Source: Crocinitomicaceae bacterium (GTDB lineage Bacteria > Bacteroidota > Bacteroidia > Flavobacteriales_D > Sanyastnellaceae). From it: a DNA stretch of 64,000 nucleotides. Positions 39,309-49,444 of the stretch are shown piece by piece (the first letter of the stretch is position 1; each line of letters begins with the position of its first letter). The notes under the pieces were generated by a model that did not search any database, had not been told where the DNA came from, and saw nothing but the letters and a program-made list of their open reading frames with translations. A program made the position numbers and the translations under genes. The stretch is taken from the NCBI GenBank assembly GCA_002700285.1, contig PACT01000028.1, positions 35,225 to 99,224 of the forward strand, in the 5' to 3' direction.

Positions 39309-40562
39309 ATGTCAACAATTATGTCTAAGACAAATCGTCATAAAATTCTAAACGACCCCATTTATGGTTTCGTTACACTTCGTCATGCATTTACTTTGGA
39401 CATATTAGACCATCCATTTGTGCAACGTTTAAGGCGAATAAGTCAATTGGGTCTAAGTCATTTGGTATATCCAGGTGCTGTTCATAACAGATTTCATCAT
39501 GCAGTGGGAAGTATGTTCCTTATGCAGGAAGCGATTGATAGCCTTCGGTCTAAGGGCGTGGAAATCACGCCTGAAGAGGACGAGGCCGTTTGTTTTGCGA
39601 TTTTACTTCACGATGTAGGTCATGGACCTTTCAGCCACGCCTTAGAACACAGCATTGTGAATGAAATCCATCACGAAGATATCAGCTCAATCATTATGGA
39701 TCGCCTGAACATTGACTTTCATGGCAAGCTCGATTTGGCAATTAAGATTTTCAAAAACAAATACAAGAAAAAATTCCTTCACCAACTCGTGTCCTCCCAA
39801 TTAGATATGGACCGACTTGATTATTTGGCGCGAGACAGCTTTTACTCTGGTGTAACAGAAGGAAAAGTGGGTTCTGAGCGGATCATAAAGATGCTCTCGG
39901 TAGTGAACGACAAGTTAGTGATTGAAGAAAAAGGCATTTATAGCATCGAAAAATTCATTGTAGCTCGCCGCTTAATGTATTGGCAAGTGTATTTACACAG
40001 AACGGTGATTAGTGCAGAACATATGCTCACTTTAATTCTACGCAGAGCCAAATATCTCACAAAAAACAAGGTGGAGTTATTTGCTTCTCCGTCACTGTTA
40101 CGTTTTTTACAAAACGATTATGACATCCAATCTTTCATGTCAAACCCGAAAGTACTCGATTGTTTTTGTGACCTCGACGACTCCGACATCTATTGTGCCA
40201 TGAAGTCGTGGCGTTATCACGGCGATAAAGTTCTCTCCAAATTAAGCGGTCGACTCCTCGACAGGCAACTGTTCCGCATAGAGCTGAGATCTCAACCCTT
40301 TACAGACCGTGAGGTGCATGAGCGTGTCAAAATAATTTCTGAAGCATGGGGCCTCACAACAGATGAAGCCTCTTACTTTGTATCGAATGACACAATACAA
40401 AACCAAGCTTATACGCCAAATGGCATCCTGATCAAATATAAGGATGGATCTGTTTTAGATTTTGCAGAAGCGAACGATCATCTTTCACTGACACACCTGA
40501 CACGTCCAGTTGTAAAATCCTTCCTCTGTTATCCAAAAGACATTGTAACTAAAGAGAGATAA
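39309..40562 (+). CDS. HD-domain phosphohydrolase (dNTPase-like)
   Basis: LRRISQLGLSHLVYPGAVHNRFHHAVGSMFLMQ; ILLHDVGHGPFSHALEH; start corrected to MSTIMSKTNRHKI. Confidence 0.92.
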   Translation: MSTIMSKTNRHKILNDPIYGFVTLRHAFTLDILDHPFVQRLRRISQLGLSHLVYPGAVHNRFHHAVGSMFLMQEAIDSLRSKGVEITPEEDEAVCFAILLHDVGHGPFSHALEHSIVNEIHHEDISSIIMDRLNIDFHGKLDLAIKIFKNKYKKKFLHQLVSSQLDMDRLDYLARDSFYSGVTEGKVGSERIIKMLSVVNDKLVIEEKGIYSIEKFIVARRLMYWQVYLHRTVISAEHMLTLILRRAKYLTKNKVELFASPSLLRFLQNDYDIQSFMSNPKVLDCFCDLDDSDIYCAMKSWRYHGDKVLSKLSGRLLDRQLFRIELRSQPFTDREVHERVKIISEAWGLTTDEASYFVSNDTIQNQAYTPNGILIKYKDGSVLDFAEANDHLSLTHLTRPVVKSFLCYPKDIVTKER

Positions 40563-40563
40563 A

Positions 40564-42171
40564 TCATTCAGCTACAACGAGCTCTTCTCCCTTTTCTGTG
40601 TATAGATGGTATTCTAAAATTTCCATCGAAGAGTTGCTTTCTAACTCGAGTGAAATACCCAATTCCTTTTCCCACTTAATTCTAACTGAAGATCCATACC
40701 ATCCTTTAAAAAGCTTGATGGGTTCACCATGGATTAAGTAGGCTTCAAGAATTGGATGAAGTAAAATCGTGATTTTTTTATGACCTTTACTTTTTGAAAA
40801 ATACTTTAAGCTAGACTTAATTGTATCAGTAACCAATATGGCTGCTTGAATATTGCCTGAGCCATTACAAGAAGGGCAACGATCTTGTGTTTGGACATTC
40901 GCGACATCACGAACTCTTTGTCGCGTAAGCTCCATCACACCAAACTTACTTGGTGATGCAATATTGTGCTTCGCCTTGTCACCCTTCATCGCTGCTTTCA
41001 TGGTATCAGTAAGCAGTTTATTATGCTCTCGTTTTGCCATATCAATGAAATCAATGGCAATAATCCCCCCGATATCTCTTAAGCGAAGTAAACGTGCGAT
41101 TTCAGCTACACATTCTAAATTAGTCTGGAGCGCATTCTCTTCCTGACTAGATGCGCCCTTCTTGCGCCCTCCACTGTTCACGTCAATGACAAACATCGCT
41201 TCGGTTTGCTCAATAATAAGATACGCGCCACTCTGAAGACTGACTTTAATTCCGAAAGTGGCTTTAATCTGACGGTAAATAGAAAGGGAATTAAAGAGAT
41301 CCTTGTCCTTTATGAATTTGACAATGTCGGCTTGATCGGATCCAATGCTACTTAGATAGGTTTTTACCTCATCCGCAAGTTTTTCATCATTGACACGAAT
41401 CAATTCACACTCAGGTCTGAGAACATCTCTTAGTACTGTATTCGTCTTATTGAGCTCCCCAAGAATTCTATTGCCTGGTTTGGCGCGTTTGAGATTGTCA
41501 AACAGCTCTCCCCACCTTTTAATTAAATCCGACAAATCACTATGTAAATCTGCGGACCCCTTCTCCTGAGCAACTGTTCTCACAATGATACCAAACCCTG
41601 GAGGCCTAATACTTTGAATCAAACTCTTAAGTCTCTTCCTCTCTGTCTCGCCTTTAATGCGAGAAGAAAGACTGACTTTATCAGAGAAAGGTACGAGAAC
41701 GAGAAACCTACCTGGAAGGGTGATTTCTGCAGATAGACGTGGCCCTTTCGAACTGATGGGTTCTTTTGTCACTTGGACCAGAACGAGTTGAGAAGAACTC
41801 ACATAGTCCTTCATAGCCCCCCGCTTTTCAATTTTAGGTTCCAGCTTAAACTTTTCGATATCGCTCACAGGCAACTTTCCTGTCATGACGCGTTTCGTCC
41901 ATTTCTGCTGCGTCTTATATTGAACACCTAGGTCACTGTGATGAAGAAAGGCATCTCTGTCATATCCAACGTCGATAAAACCGGCATTCAAATTAGGCAT
42001 CACCTTCCTCACACGACCTAAGTAAATGTCACCTACTCTGTAGGATGTCTCACCTGGGTCACGATGAAGCTCAACGAGCTTGCCTTCTTCAAGGATCGCT
42101 AATTCAACTCCTTTGGAAGTTGAATTGATTATTAGTTCTGATTTCAAGGCACGTAAATTATCACCTAGCAA
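40564..42171 (-). CDS. rng: Ribonuclease G/E family protein
   Basis: ELIINSTSKGVELAILEEGKLVELHRD, S1-like VGDIYLGRVRKVMPNLNAGFIDVGYDRDAFLHHSDL, FVIDVNSGG, RCPSCNGSGNIQ; start codon uncertain. Confidence 0.93.
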   Translation of the reverse strand: MLGDNLRALKSELIINSTSKGVELAILEEGKLVELHRDPGETSYRVGDIYLGRVRKVMPNLNAGFIDVGYDRDAFLHHSDLGVQYKTQQKWTKRVMTGKLPVSDIEKFKLEPKIEKRGAMKDYVSSSQLVLVQVTKEPISSKGPRLSAEITLPGRFLVLVPFSDKVSLSSRIKGETERKRLKSLIQSIRPPGFGIIVRTVAQEKGSADLHSDLSDLIKRWGELFDNLKRAKPGNRILGELNKTNTVLRDVLRPECELIRVNDEKLADEVKTYLSSIGSDQADIVKFIKDKDLFNSLSIYRQIKATFGIKVSLQSGAYLIIEQTEAMFVIDVNSGGRKKGASSQEENALQTNLECVAEIARLLRLRDIGGIIAIDFIDMAKREHNKLLTDTMKAAMKGDKAKHNIASPSKFGVMELTRQRVRDVANVQTQDRCPSCNGSGNIQAAILVTDTIKSSLKYFSKSKGHKKITILLHPILEAYLIHGEPIKLFKGWYGSSVRIKWEKELGISLELESNSSMEILEYHLYTEKGEELVVAE

Positions 42172-42229
42172 AACCTAGGCAGTAAAGAAACATACATCTC
42201 AAAGCTGAAAAACAGCTTAGAGATGTGGC

Positions 42230-42322
42230 TTATTTCTTCTTCTTGTGACGATTCTTACGAAGACGCTTCTTCCTTTTGTGGGTGGCCATCTTATGACGCT
42301 TGCGCTTTTTTCCGCTTGGCAT
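42230..42322 (-). CDS. Very small basic protein, AURKAIP1/COX24 (bS22/mS38)-like
   Basis: ATG..TAA ORF encoding MPSGKKRKRHKMATHKRKKRLRKNRHKKKK (30 aa); between rng and HU; not in the supplied ORF track. Confidence 0.85.
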   Translation of the reverse strand: MPSGKKRKRHKMATHKRKKRLRKNRHKKKK

Positions 42323-42412
42323 GATAACTAATTTTATTCGTTTGGGTCAAACACCACACTGATGTTGACTTTGAGTCTAATGTTTTTATTCAACTAAAAC
42401 CCATGAAATGAG

Positions 42413-42700
42413 TTAAACCGCAACTTTGGTTTTAACGTTCTCCATAAATTCCTTTGCAGGTTTGAATGAAGGGATGTTATGAGCTGGTATACGGATTGAT
42501 TTCTTTGCAAGGATATTTCTACCTGTCTTTGCTGCTCTTGTTTTCACAATAAAGCTACCAAAACCACGTAAATAAACATTTTCTCCACCTTCAACATTGT
42601 CACGTACGGTACGCATAAATGCCTCAACTGTTACCTGCACATCGTGCTTCTCCATACCTGTCTTATCTGCAATTTGACTTACAATATCCGCTTTTGTCAT
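42413..42700 (-). CDS. HU/IHF-family DNA-binding protein
   Basis: MTKADIVSQIADKTGMEKHDVQVTVEAFM...VYLRGFGSFIVKTRAAKTGRNI; start corrected. Confidence 0.96.
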   Translation of the reverse strand: MTKADIVSQIADKTGMEKHDVQVTVEAFMRTVRDNVEGGENVYLRGFGSFIVKTRAAKTGRNILAKKSIRIPAHNIPSFKPAKEFMENVKTKVAV

Positions 42701-42872
42701 TTTTAAATGTAGTTGCTTGACTAATAATGCTCTGCAAATAATTATGCAAAGTTCCCATGAATTGGGATGCAAAAATACATCTATTCAATTGAAAACGAAA
42801 CGTGGAAGCAAGTTTCTATCAAAAGTTGTAAAAAAATGTTCTAATTCGTGAAGAATACATACCTTAGCTAAC

Positions 42873-43322
42873 ATGGCAGGAATCAATAAAGTAATCTTAG
42901 TCGGCAACCTTGGCCGAGACCCAGAAATGCGCTACACACCTAACAGTATAGCGGTTTGTTCTTTCTCAGTAGCGACCTCTGAGACCTACAAGGATAAAAA
43001 TTCTGGAGAGCGAATCACACAAACTGAATGGCATAATATTGTATTGTGGCGCGGTTTGGCCGAAACTTCTGAAAAATACCTCAGAAAAGGATCCAAAGTT
43101 TACATTGAAGGTAAACTGAAGACCAGGAAATGGGATGACAAGCAAGGCATCACAAGGTATTCTACAGAAATCGTCGCTGATGTTATGCAAATGCTTGACA
43201 AGAAAGTAACCGACTCACCTGAGTCTTTTGTTTCTAAAACCACTGAAGTAAAGCAAGCGGTTGAGCCGTCTATTTCTTCTGAAATGGGTGAGGAAATAAA
43301 AGGTGACGATTTGCCGTTCTGA
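42873..43322 (+). CDS. ssb: Single-stranded DNA-binding protein
   Basis: [35 protein letters not shown]; acidic C-terminal tip DDLPF. Confidence 0.98.
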   Translation: MAGINKVILVGNLGRDPEMRYTPNSIAVCSFSVATSETYKDKNSGERITQTEWHNIVLWRGLAETSEKYLRKGSKVYIEGKLKTRKWDDKQGITRYSTEIVADVMQMLDKKVTDSPESFVSKTTEVKQAVEPSISSEMGEEIKGDDLPF

Positions 43323-43336
43323 CCAAATAACAACCA

Positions 43337-44686
43337 GTGGACCCAGATATTTTGGTATTTCTAAACCCCTATTTAGCAACAGGACTCATTTTGGTACTGT
43401 TGATGTGTAGTGCGCTAATTTCTGCGTCTGAAGTTGCCTTTTTCTCGCTTAAACCAACAGACCTAGAAGACTTAGAGGGAGATGAGAGAATCGCCTCAAT
43501 GAATGTGCTTTCACTTCTTAGGCACCCCAACGCTTTAGAAGGTCCCAGACATCTACTCGCCACAATACTTGTATTAAACAATTTGATTAATGTGGCAATC
43601 GTATTGATTGCTACTGTGACGGCGCAGCAATTATTCCCAATTGAATCACTCCCTTATTGGCTGGGAATTGTCATTCACATTGCTGGCGTAACCTTGCTGT
43701 TGGTGTTATTTGGAGAGGTCATCCCTAAGCTTTTTGCAACAGCTCACAATGTGAAAGTCGCACGGTTTACTTCAGGCCTACTCCTTGTTTGCCAAAAACT
43801 ACTTTTTCCATTTTGGAAACCACTTGTGGCAATCGGTCACGCCTTAGACAAGAACATCAAAAGTCCTGTACAAGATTTATCTGCAAAAGATCTTGAGAAC
43901 GCGCTTTTTCTGACTGACAACGAGAGTCGAAGTACGGACGAAAAAGAAATTTTAGAACGGATTGTAAAATTTGGTGACAAAGACGCCAAACAGGTAATGA
44001 CTCCCCGAACCGACATCACAGCCTTCAGTATGGAAGAGTCATGGGATGTGGTTAAAGCGGCAGTAATCGCAAGTGGCTTTTCTAGAATACCAATCCACAA
44101 AGGAACCGTAGATGATGTGGTCGGTGTTTTACATGTCAAGGATTTGATTCCTTTGTTAAGTACAGAGAGTGCTGTCTGGAATACTTTGCTTCGCGCGCCA
44201 TTTTTCATCCCAGAAAACATGAAAATTGACGACCTCCTTCGTGAATTTCAGGGGAGAAAAGTTCATATGGCTTTAGTTGTGGATGAATATGGCGGCACAA
44301 GTGGAGTCATCACCTTAGAGGACGTCTTGGAAGAAATCGTCGGAGATATCACAGATGAGTTTGATGCCGAAGAGGTAGCTTACTCCAGACTAGATGATCT
44401 CACCTTTTTAATGGAAGGTAAAACAGCGCTTATTGATTTCTATAGAATCCTGAATTTAGATGAACAGGCGTGGGAAGAATCAAAAGGGGAAAGCGACACG
44501 ATCGGTGGATTTGTCACTGAACAAGCAGGTAATATTCCTAAAATAGGGGAATTTATTGTGTTTAACAATGTCACTCTTTTTGTGGATGCCGGAGATCACA
44601 AACGTATCGATCGGGTGAAGATCATTCTACCCCCACTTGAACAAGATGATGAATCTGGTACGGATAGCACTGAGATATCATCATGA
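43337..44686 (+). CDS. gldE: Gliding motility-associated protein GldE (CNNM/CBS/CorC-HlyC family)
   Basis: DUF21 TM region, CBS pair (VMTPRTDI...VDEYGGTSGVITLEDVLEEIVGDI), located between ssb and gldD; GTG start. Confidence 0.93.
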   Translation: MDPDILVFLNPYLATGLILVLLMCSALISASEVAFFSLKPTDLEDLEGDERIASMNVLSLLRHPNALEGPRHLLATILVLNNLINVAIVLIATVTAQQLFPIESLPYWLGIVIHIAGVTLLLVLFGEVIPKLFATAHNVKVARFTSGLLLVCQKLLFPFWKPLVAIGHALDKNIKSPVQDLSAKDLENALFLTDNESRSTDEKEILERIVKFGDKDAKQVMTPRTDITAFSMEESWDVVKAAVIASGFSRIPIHKGTVDDVVGVLHVKDLIPLLSTESAVWNTLLRAPFFIPENMKIDDLLREFQGRKVHMALVVDEYGGTSGVITLEDVLEEIVGDITDEFDAEEVAYSRLDDLTFLMEGKTALIDFYRILNLDEQAWEESKGESDTIGGFVTEQAGNIPKIGEFIVFNNVTLFVDAGDHKRIDRVKIILPPLEQDDESGTDSTEISS

Positions 44687-45264
44687 TGAAAGATCGACCT
44701 TTTATTTGTGCTCTTTTTATATGCGTTGGGTTCTTAAGTTGCAGCTCTCCGGCAATACCGAGACCAGAAGGATATTTCAGGATTGAATTGCCTAAAATAG
44801 ATTTCAAAAAAAGCGATGGATTATGCGGGAATGAATTTGAAATCCCCGAATACAGCATTATAGAAGAAGTGAAATCATCGCAGAAAGATGTGTGCTGGTA
44901 CAATGTTCGTTTCCCCATTTTTAATGCCAGGCTTCACTGTACTGATCTGATGTTAGACAACAACCTCGAGGTCTTAATCAAAGATGCGCAAGACCTTGTC
45001 TTTAGCCACGACCACAAAGCAAATGGGATCCGTCGTATTCGAGTTGTTAATGAACAAACAAACGGTGGTGCAAGAGGTGTGCTTTACCATTTGGAAGGGC
45101 CTGTCGCCACTCCCATTCAATTTTTTGTCACAGATAGCACGCAGCATTTCTTGCGTGGATCCTTGTACTTTGACAACAAACCAAATCCAGATAGCACAGC
45201 TCCAGTCATCGCGCGATTGATCTCAGATGTAGAACATTTTATGAGAACTGTGACATGGGAGTAA
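44683..45264 (+). CDS. gldD: Gliding motility lipoprotein GldD
   Basis: Lipobox LSCSS; PRPEGYFRIELPK; 4-nt ATGA overlap with gldE. Confidence 0.92.
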   Translation: MMKDRPFICALFICVGFLSCSSPAIPRPEGYFRIELPKIDFKKSDGLCGNEFEIPEYSIIEEVKSSQKDVCWYNVRFPIFNARLHCTDLMLDNNLEVLIKDAQDLVFSHDHKANGIRRIRVVNEQTNGGARGVLYHLEGPVATPIQFFVTDSTQHFLRGSLYFDNKPNPDSTAPVIARLISDVEHFMRTVTWE

Positions 45265-46058
45265 GGTCAAGCGGCAACGTTGTGTGGATTGTGGAAAAGG
45301 GGAACTCAAGATGGAAAATCGGGGTGTTTCTAGATGGCAAAATTGTTGATGCCACACATTTAAATCCTGGAGAAGAGTTATGTCTTGAGCATCTACCTCA
45401 AGGCCAAATAGATGGTGTATTGTTGGCTGGAAGTGGTGAGTGGAATACTGAAATCGCAGACATGTTGCGCACACGTTCAAAGGGGGACGTCACCGAAATG
45501 AAACATGGAGATCCCCATCCACTTGAAACAGACGTCGAAAATCCCGGCTCTCTGGGAACAGATCGTGTGGCAAACGCCTTTGCGGTTCAGTCAGGAGTGA
45601 TTCAGGGGCTCGAACAATGCAAGGTATGGATGATTGTGGATGTGGGGACTTGTGTCACAACTGACGTGGTTAGAGACGGACGCCATTTGGGAGGAAGCAT
45701 CTCTCCTGGATTATCAATGCGAATAAACGCCATGAGAGAAGGAACTGCAGCACTTCCTGGAGTAGAGAAAGAGGCATGGGTGAGGTTGAAACCGTTTAAA
45801 GGAGAAACCATCGGAAAAACAACTCAACAAGCCTTAATAAAGGGCGCGGCTGACGGGATTTCGGCTGAAATAATTGGCAGATGGCAGATCTTAAATGAGC
45901 AGGTTGGAGACGAACAGGTCGTTGGGGTCATCTTAACAGGAGGAGACAGCACACTTTTGGAACTCGGCCGAGTAATGCCGAGATTCGCGGATTCTAATTT
46001 GACCCTCAAAGGGTATTATGCAATATTTAGTCACCTACAACTTTCATCGAAAATTTAA
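45255..46058 (+). CDS. coaX: Type III pantothenate kinase (CoaX-like)
   Basis: NPGSLGTDRVANAFA; VDVGTCVTTDVV; GGSISPGLSMRINAMREGTAALP; first motif is divergent (VEKGNSRWKIG). Confidence 0.85.
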   Translation: MGVRSSGNVVWIVEKGNSRWKIGVFLDGKIVDATHLNPGEELCLEHLPQGQIDGVLLAGSGEWNTEIADMLRTRSKGDVTEMKHGDPHPLETDVENPGSLGTDRVANAFAVQSGVIQGLEQCKVWMIVDVGTCVTTDVVRDGRHLGGSISPGLSMRINAMREGTAALPGVEKEAWVRLKPFKGETIGKTTQQALIKGAADGISAEIIGRWQILNEQVGDEQVVGVILTGGDSTLLELGRVMPRFADSNLTLKGYYAIFSHLQLSSKI

Positions 46059-46068
46059 TATTGACACC

Positions 46069-47487
46069 ATGTTGACATTAATTCGTATCAAGTTGTTTTT
46101 TATACTCGCACTCATTTTGTGTGCTTCAACATCCACTCGAACTTTAGGTCAAGAAACAGAGACATCACCTTGGTCAAGGTTTGGCATGGGGCTTTCGATA
46201 CCCACATTGTCTTCACCTCAATTGATGATGGGAGGAGTGAGCGCACCTATTTTAGATGGGCATGTCATTAATCCCGATCAACCAGCTTCAGCAGCTGGAA
46301 GTGTAACAACGCTTTTGCAGACTTCTCTTCATGGTACAAATGTGAATATGACAGAGGGTGACTCAACAGCGACGGTAAACAGTGGCTCACTGGGTTCAAT
46401 ATCCTTGGTCGTTAAAAAGCCAGGTGGAAAGACAGCTTATATGATGGGGATTACGCCCTATTCAGCGAAAGGATATAGTGTATCAAGATCATTTAACGAC
46501 TCCTTAAATAACAACATTGGGAATATTGTCGAAACGTATTCAGGCGCGGGCGGAACAGCCAAAAGTTATCTGGGAATATCTCATGGTTTTAAGGGCAAGA
46601 AATGGATCCCTGCGGGCAAGTTAGACAGTGTACTTGTATCCAGTCGCGCGCTTTTTCTTGGCGCTCAAGTCTCCATGTTATTTGGGGAAGTAACGTCAAC
46701 AGGGCGGTTAGATATTGAAGAGGTGACCTATCTTGATAACAGAACGAGGACATCAATGAGACATCGATCTCTGGGAGGGCTCTTTGGTGCTCAGGCTTTA
46801 CAATTGCTGTGGGCCAAATATGATGAAAAACGAAACTTCAAAGGATCTGCAACATTATATGTCGGCGCGACATATTCCCCAGGATCCTTATTATATACAG
46901 ATTACGAGAAAAGTGTAGAAAACGTTCAATTGCTAAGCAGTATAGAGACTGTGATAGACACAGCTTCATACATCAACACCTTGGATGCTGAAGGACGTAT
47001 TCCAGCAAAATTCTCAGCGGGTGGCGCACTCGTTTATGAAAACGCAAACGGTAGTCGATTCCTGATTTCTGGAGAGTACATGCAAGAAGATTGGGGATCT
47101 ATTTCCGATTCTTTTGAAATAGATATTCTTGATGGAGATGCATCTTGGGCAAAGGCCTCACGTACTTCTCTAGGGGTGACTGTCATCCCAGGTTCAGGGG
47201 GCGCATCTTATAAAGCAGGGTTCGCTTTAGACGCTTACCCAGTCGCATACAATGGAAGCCAATTGTCAGGATGGCGCGCATCTGCCGGAATGACTATTCC
47301 TCTTGAAGGAAGTCGCTCTACAAGTCGTCTACACTTCGGTGTAGAAATGGGACATCGGGGCCTTGACTCAGAGAATGGCACAGTTTTAGAAGGTACCCTA
47401 GAAGAATCTTTATTAAAAATTCAAATTGGAGTGACACTCGCTCCATTTTTTAAAAATCTTTGGCTTACACCAAAACTCTACGATTAA
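46069..47487 (+). CDS. Putative outer-membrane beta-barrel protein
   Basis: Signal peptide MLTLIRIKLFFILALILCAS; SPWSRFGMGLS...QLMMGG pattern typical of Bacteroidota OMPs downstream of coaX. Confidence 0.75.
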   Translation: MLTLIRIKLFFILALILCASTSTRTLGQETETSPWSRFGMGLSIPTLSSPQLMMGGVSAPILDGHVINPDQPASAAGSVTTLLQTSLHGTNVNMTEGDSTATVNSGSLGSISLVVKKPGGKTAYMMGITPYSAKGYSVSRSFNDSLNNNIGNIVETYSGAGGTAKSYLGISHGFKGKKWIPAGKLDSVLVSSRALFLGAQVSMLFGEVTSTGRLDIEEVTYLDNRTRTSMRHRSLGGLFGAQALQLLWAKYDEKRNFKGSATLYVGATYSPGSLLYTDYEKSVENVQLLSSIETVIDTASYINTLDAEGRIPAKFSAGGALVYENANGSRFLISGEYMQEDWGSISDSFEIDILDGDASWAKASRTSLGVTVIPGSGGASYKAGFALDAYPVAYNGSQLSGWRASAGMTIPLEGSRSTSRLHFGVEMGHRGLDSENGTVLEGTLEESLLKIQIGVTLAPFFKNLWLTPKLYD

Positions 47488-47491
47488 TAAA

Positions 47492-48895
47492 ATGATGAAT
47501 ACCAGCAAACAACTCTTTCTTTTAATATCGTTCGTCATTCCCTTAAATTTTTTCGCTCAGAATGATTTAAAATATGGGGATACCGAAGACAAGCAAATCC
47601 TTTGCAAAGAAGCGCTAAGCGTCTATAAGAGTTATAAAACTCAGAAAAACTACTCTGAAGCTTATGATCAGTGGGAGAAGGCATGCGCGGTTTGCCCGCC
47701 ACAAGTCCAGGAATCATTGTACACAAACGGAAGTACTTTTATTAAGTATGAGATAAAAGAAGCCAAAGCAGCAGGGGACCTGGAACGCAAGGCAGTTCTT
47801 GTGGATAGCTTGATGTGGGTGTACGACACGAGAATGGAACTTTTTCCATCAACGAAGAAAAAGCCAAACAACCGTTGTCACATTTTAGGACGCAAAGCGT
47901 CCGATTATTACAGCTTCAATAAGGACTCCATTCAGGGTGCATTCGAGATGTTTAAAGAAAGCGTCGAATGTCTCGGAGCCATGAGTTCAGCGTCAGTGCT
48001 AAGCGGGTACTATGTCACGTCCTTCTACGCGATGAAAAAGGTCAACAAAATTGACAAAGAGGCTGGAACAGCAAAGAAGATTAAAATGTTAACGGATTAC
48101 CTAATGTTAATGGACTATTGCAATGAGGCTCTCGCAAATGCTGAAGCTGCTGAAAATAACAGAAACATCAAGGGGTACACAAAGGCAAAAGAAAACATTG
48201 AGAAGACGTTTGTTGCCATTGCAAAATGTGACGAGATGGTGGAGGTGCTTCAAGCAAGCATAGATGCCGATCCAGAAAATTTCGATCTTAAGAAAAAGGT
48301 GTTGCGAATTCTCACGAACAGAGAATGCACAGAAAATGACTTATTCCTTCCTGTAGCTACTGCTGTATATGAATTTGAACCCAGTCATGACGCCGCCTTC
48401 GCGATCGGTATGGGATACGCAAAGCAATCGAAACTAACTGACAGCTTTAAGTACATGGAGGAGGCTATATCACGATGTGACAGTTGTCCAAAACAGATGG
48501 CTTACCTTTTGAAAACAGGACAAATAGCAAGTGCTTTAAAACGATCTGGCACCGCTAAACGTTATGCCAATCAAGTCATCGCACTAGACCCAAATAACGC
48601 AGATGCATATATGCTTATCGGAGATGCTATCGCAGGAGCCTCTAGTGCTTGTAACGACGGAGCTTTAGGAAAAAGATCCGTTTATTGGGTCGCGCATGAT
48701 TATTATTCCAGAGCAAAGAGAATGAATCCAGAGTTGGCAGAAAAAGCAAACGCTAGGATGAGTAAAATGTCCAAGCAATTCCCAACAATAGATGAGGTTT
48801 TCACGCAAGGTCTTCAAGCCGGAACGTCATTTACAGTGAAGCAAGTTTCTGGATGTCCTTGTTCAGGCATGACCACAAATATTAGGGTTCGTTAA
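47492..48895 (+). CDS. TPR-repeat secreted/periplasmic protein
   Basis: Signal peptide; TPR-like repeats (AAFAIGMGYAKQSKLTDSFKYMEEAI; AKRYANQVIALDPNNADAYMLIGDAI). Confidence 0.8.
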   Translation: MMNTSKQLFLLISFVIPLNFFAQNDLKYGDTEDKQILCKEALSVYKSYKTQKNYSEAYDQWEKACAVCPPQVQESLYTNGSTFIKYEIKEAKAAGDLERKAVLVDSLMWVYDTRMELFPSTKKKPNNRCHILGRKASDYYSFNKDSIQGAFEMFKESVECLGAMSSASVLSGYYVTSFYAMKKVNKIDKEAGTAKKIKMLTDYLMLMDYCNEALANAEAAENNRNIKGYTKAKENIEKTFVAIAKCDEMVEVLQASIDADPENFDLKKKVLRILTNRECTENDLFLPVATAVYEFEPSHDAAFAIGMGYAKQSKLTDSFKYMEEAISRCDSCPKQMAYLLKTGQIASALKRSGTAKRYANQVIALDPNNADAYMLIGDAIAGASSACNDGALGKRSVYWVAHDYYSRAKRMNPELAEKANARMSKMSKQFPTIDEVFTQGLQAGTSFTVKQVSGCPCSGMTTNIRVR

Positions 48896-49440
48896 TGAAA
48901 ACACCATCCGGATTTTCAATCTATTTACATCTGATCTTTTCAATATTCTACATGGGATGCATCACGAGTGATGACACCCTCACGGAATCCATCTCAGAAA
49001 TGGAGGATATGTCCACTCAGGTCATAACAAGTGGAGAGTTTGTTTATTCTGAAAAAGGGGAGGTGAAAAATATTTTGGAGGCCGGAAGATTGGAACGTAG
49101 TGACGATACCGAAATCTGGGATGTGAGTGCAGGCTTTCGGTTATTTATAGGTGGCGACAAGTATAATCATCAAGCGATCTTAAGTGGAGGAAGAGGCAAC
49201 TACGACCCCAATTCTGGGCATTTAATCGCACTAGATGATGTGGAATTAGTGAATCTTGAAGGAGAACGATTGAATACTGAATACCTTGTTTGGTCTCACG
49301 ATTCTGACAAAGTACATACAGACCGTCTTGTAAGTATTCATACCTCAACAGGAACACTTCACGGCAAAGGATTAGAGGCAGACAGTAGATTTGAACATTA
49401 CCGAATTCTTGACCCCACAGGGTCATTTAACCTACCTTAG
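48895..49440 (+). CDS. lptC: LPS export ABC transporter periplasmic protein LptC-like
   Basis: Lipoprotein-type N-terminus, DDTEIWDVSAGFRLFI...GHLIALDDVELVNLEGERLNTEYLVWSHDSDKVHTDRLVSI pattern; TAATG overlap with the upstream gene. Confidence 0.75.
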   Translation: MKTPSGFSIYLHLIFSIFYMGCITSDDTLTESISEMEDMSTQVITSGEFVYSEKGEVKNILEAGRLERSDDTEIWDVSAGFRLFIGGDKYNHQAILSGGRGNYDPNSGHLIALDDVELVNLEGERLNTEYLVWSHDSDKVHTDRLVSIHTSTGTLHGKGLEADSRFEHYRILDPTGSFNLP

Positions 49441-49444
49441 GGAC

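Noticed and set aside
43837-44220. 127-aa antisense ORF opposite gldE
   Set aside because: Shadow of gldE; no start context or family resemblance
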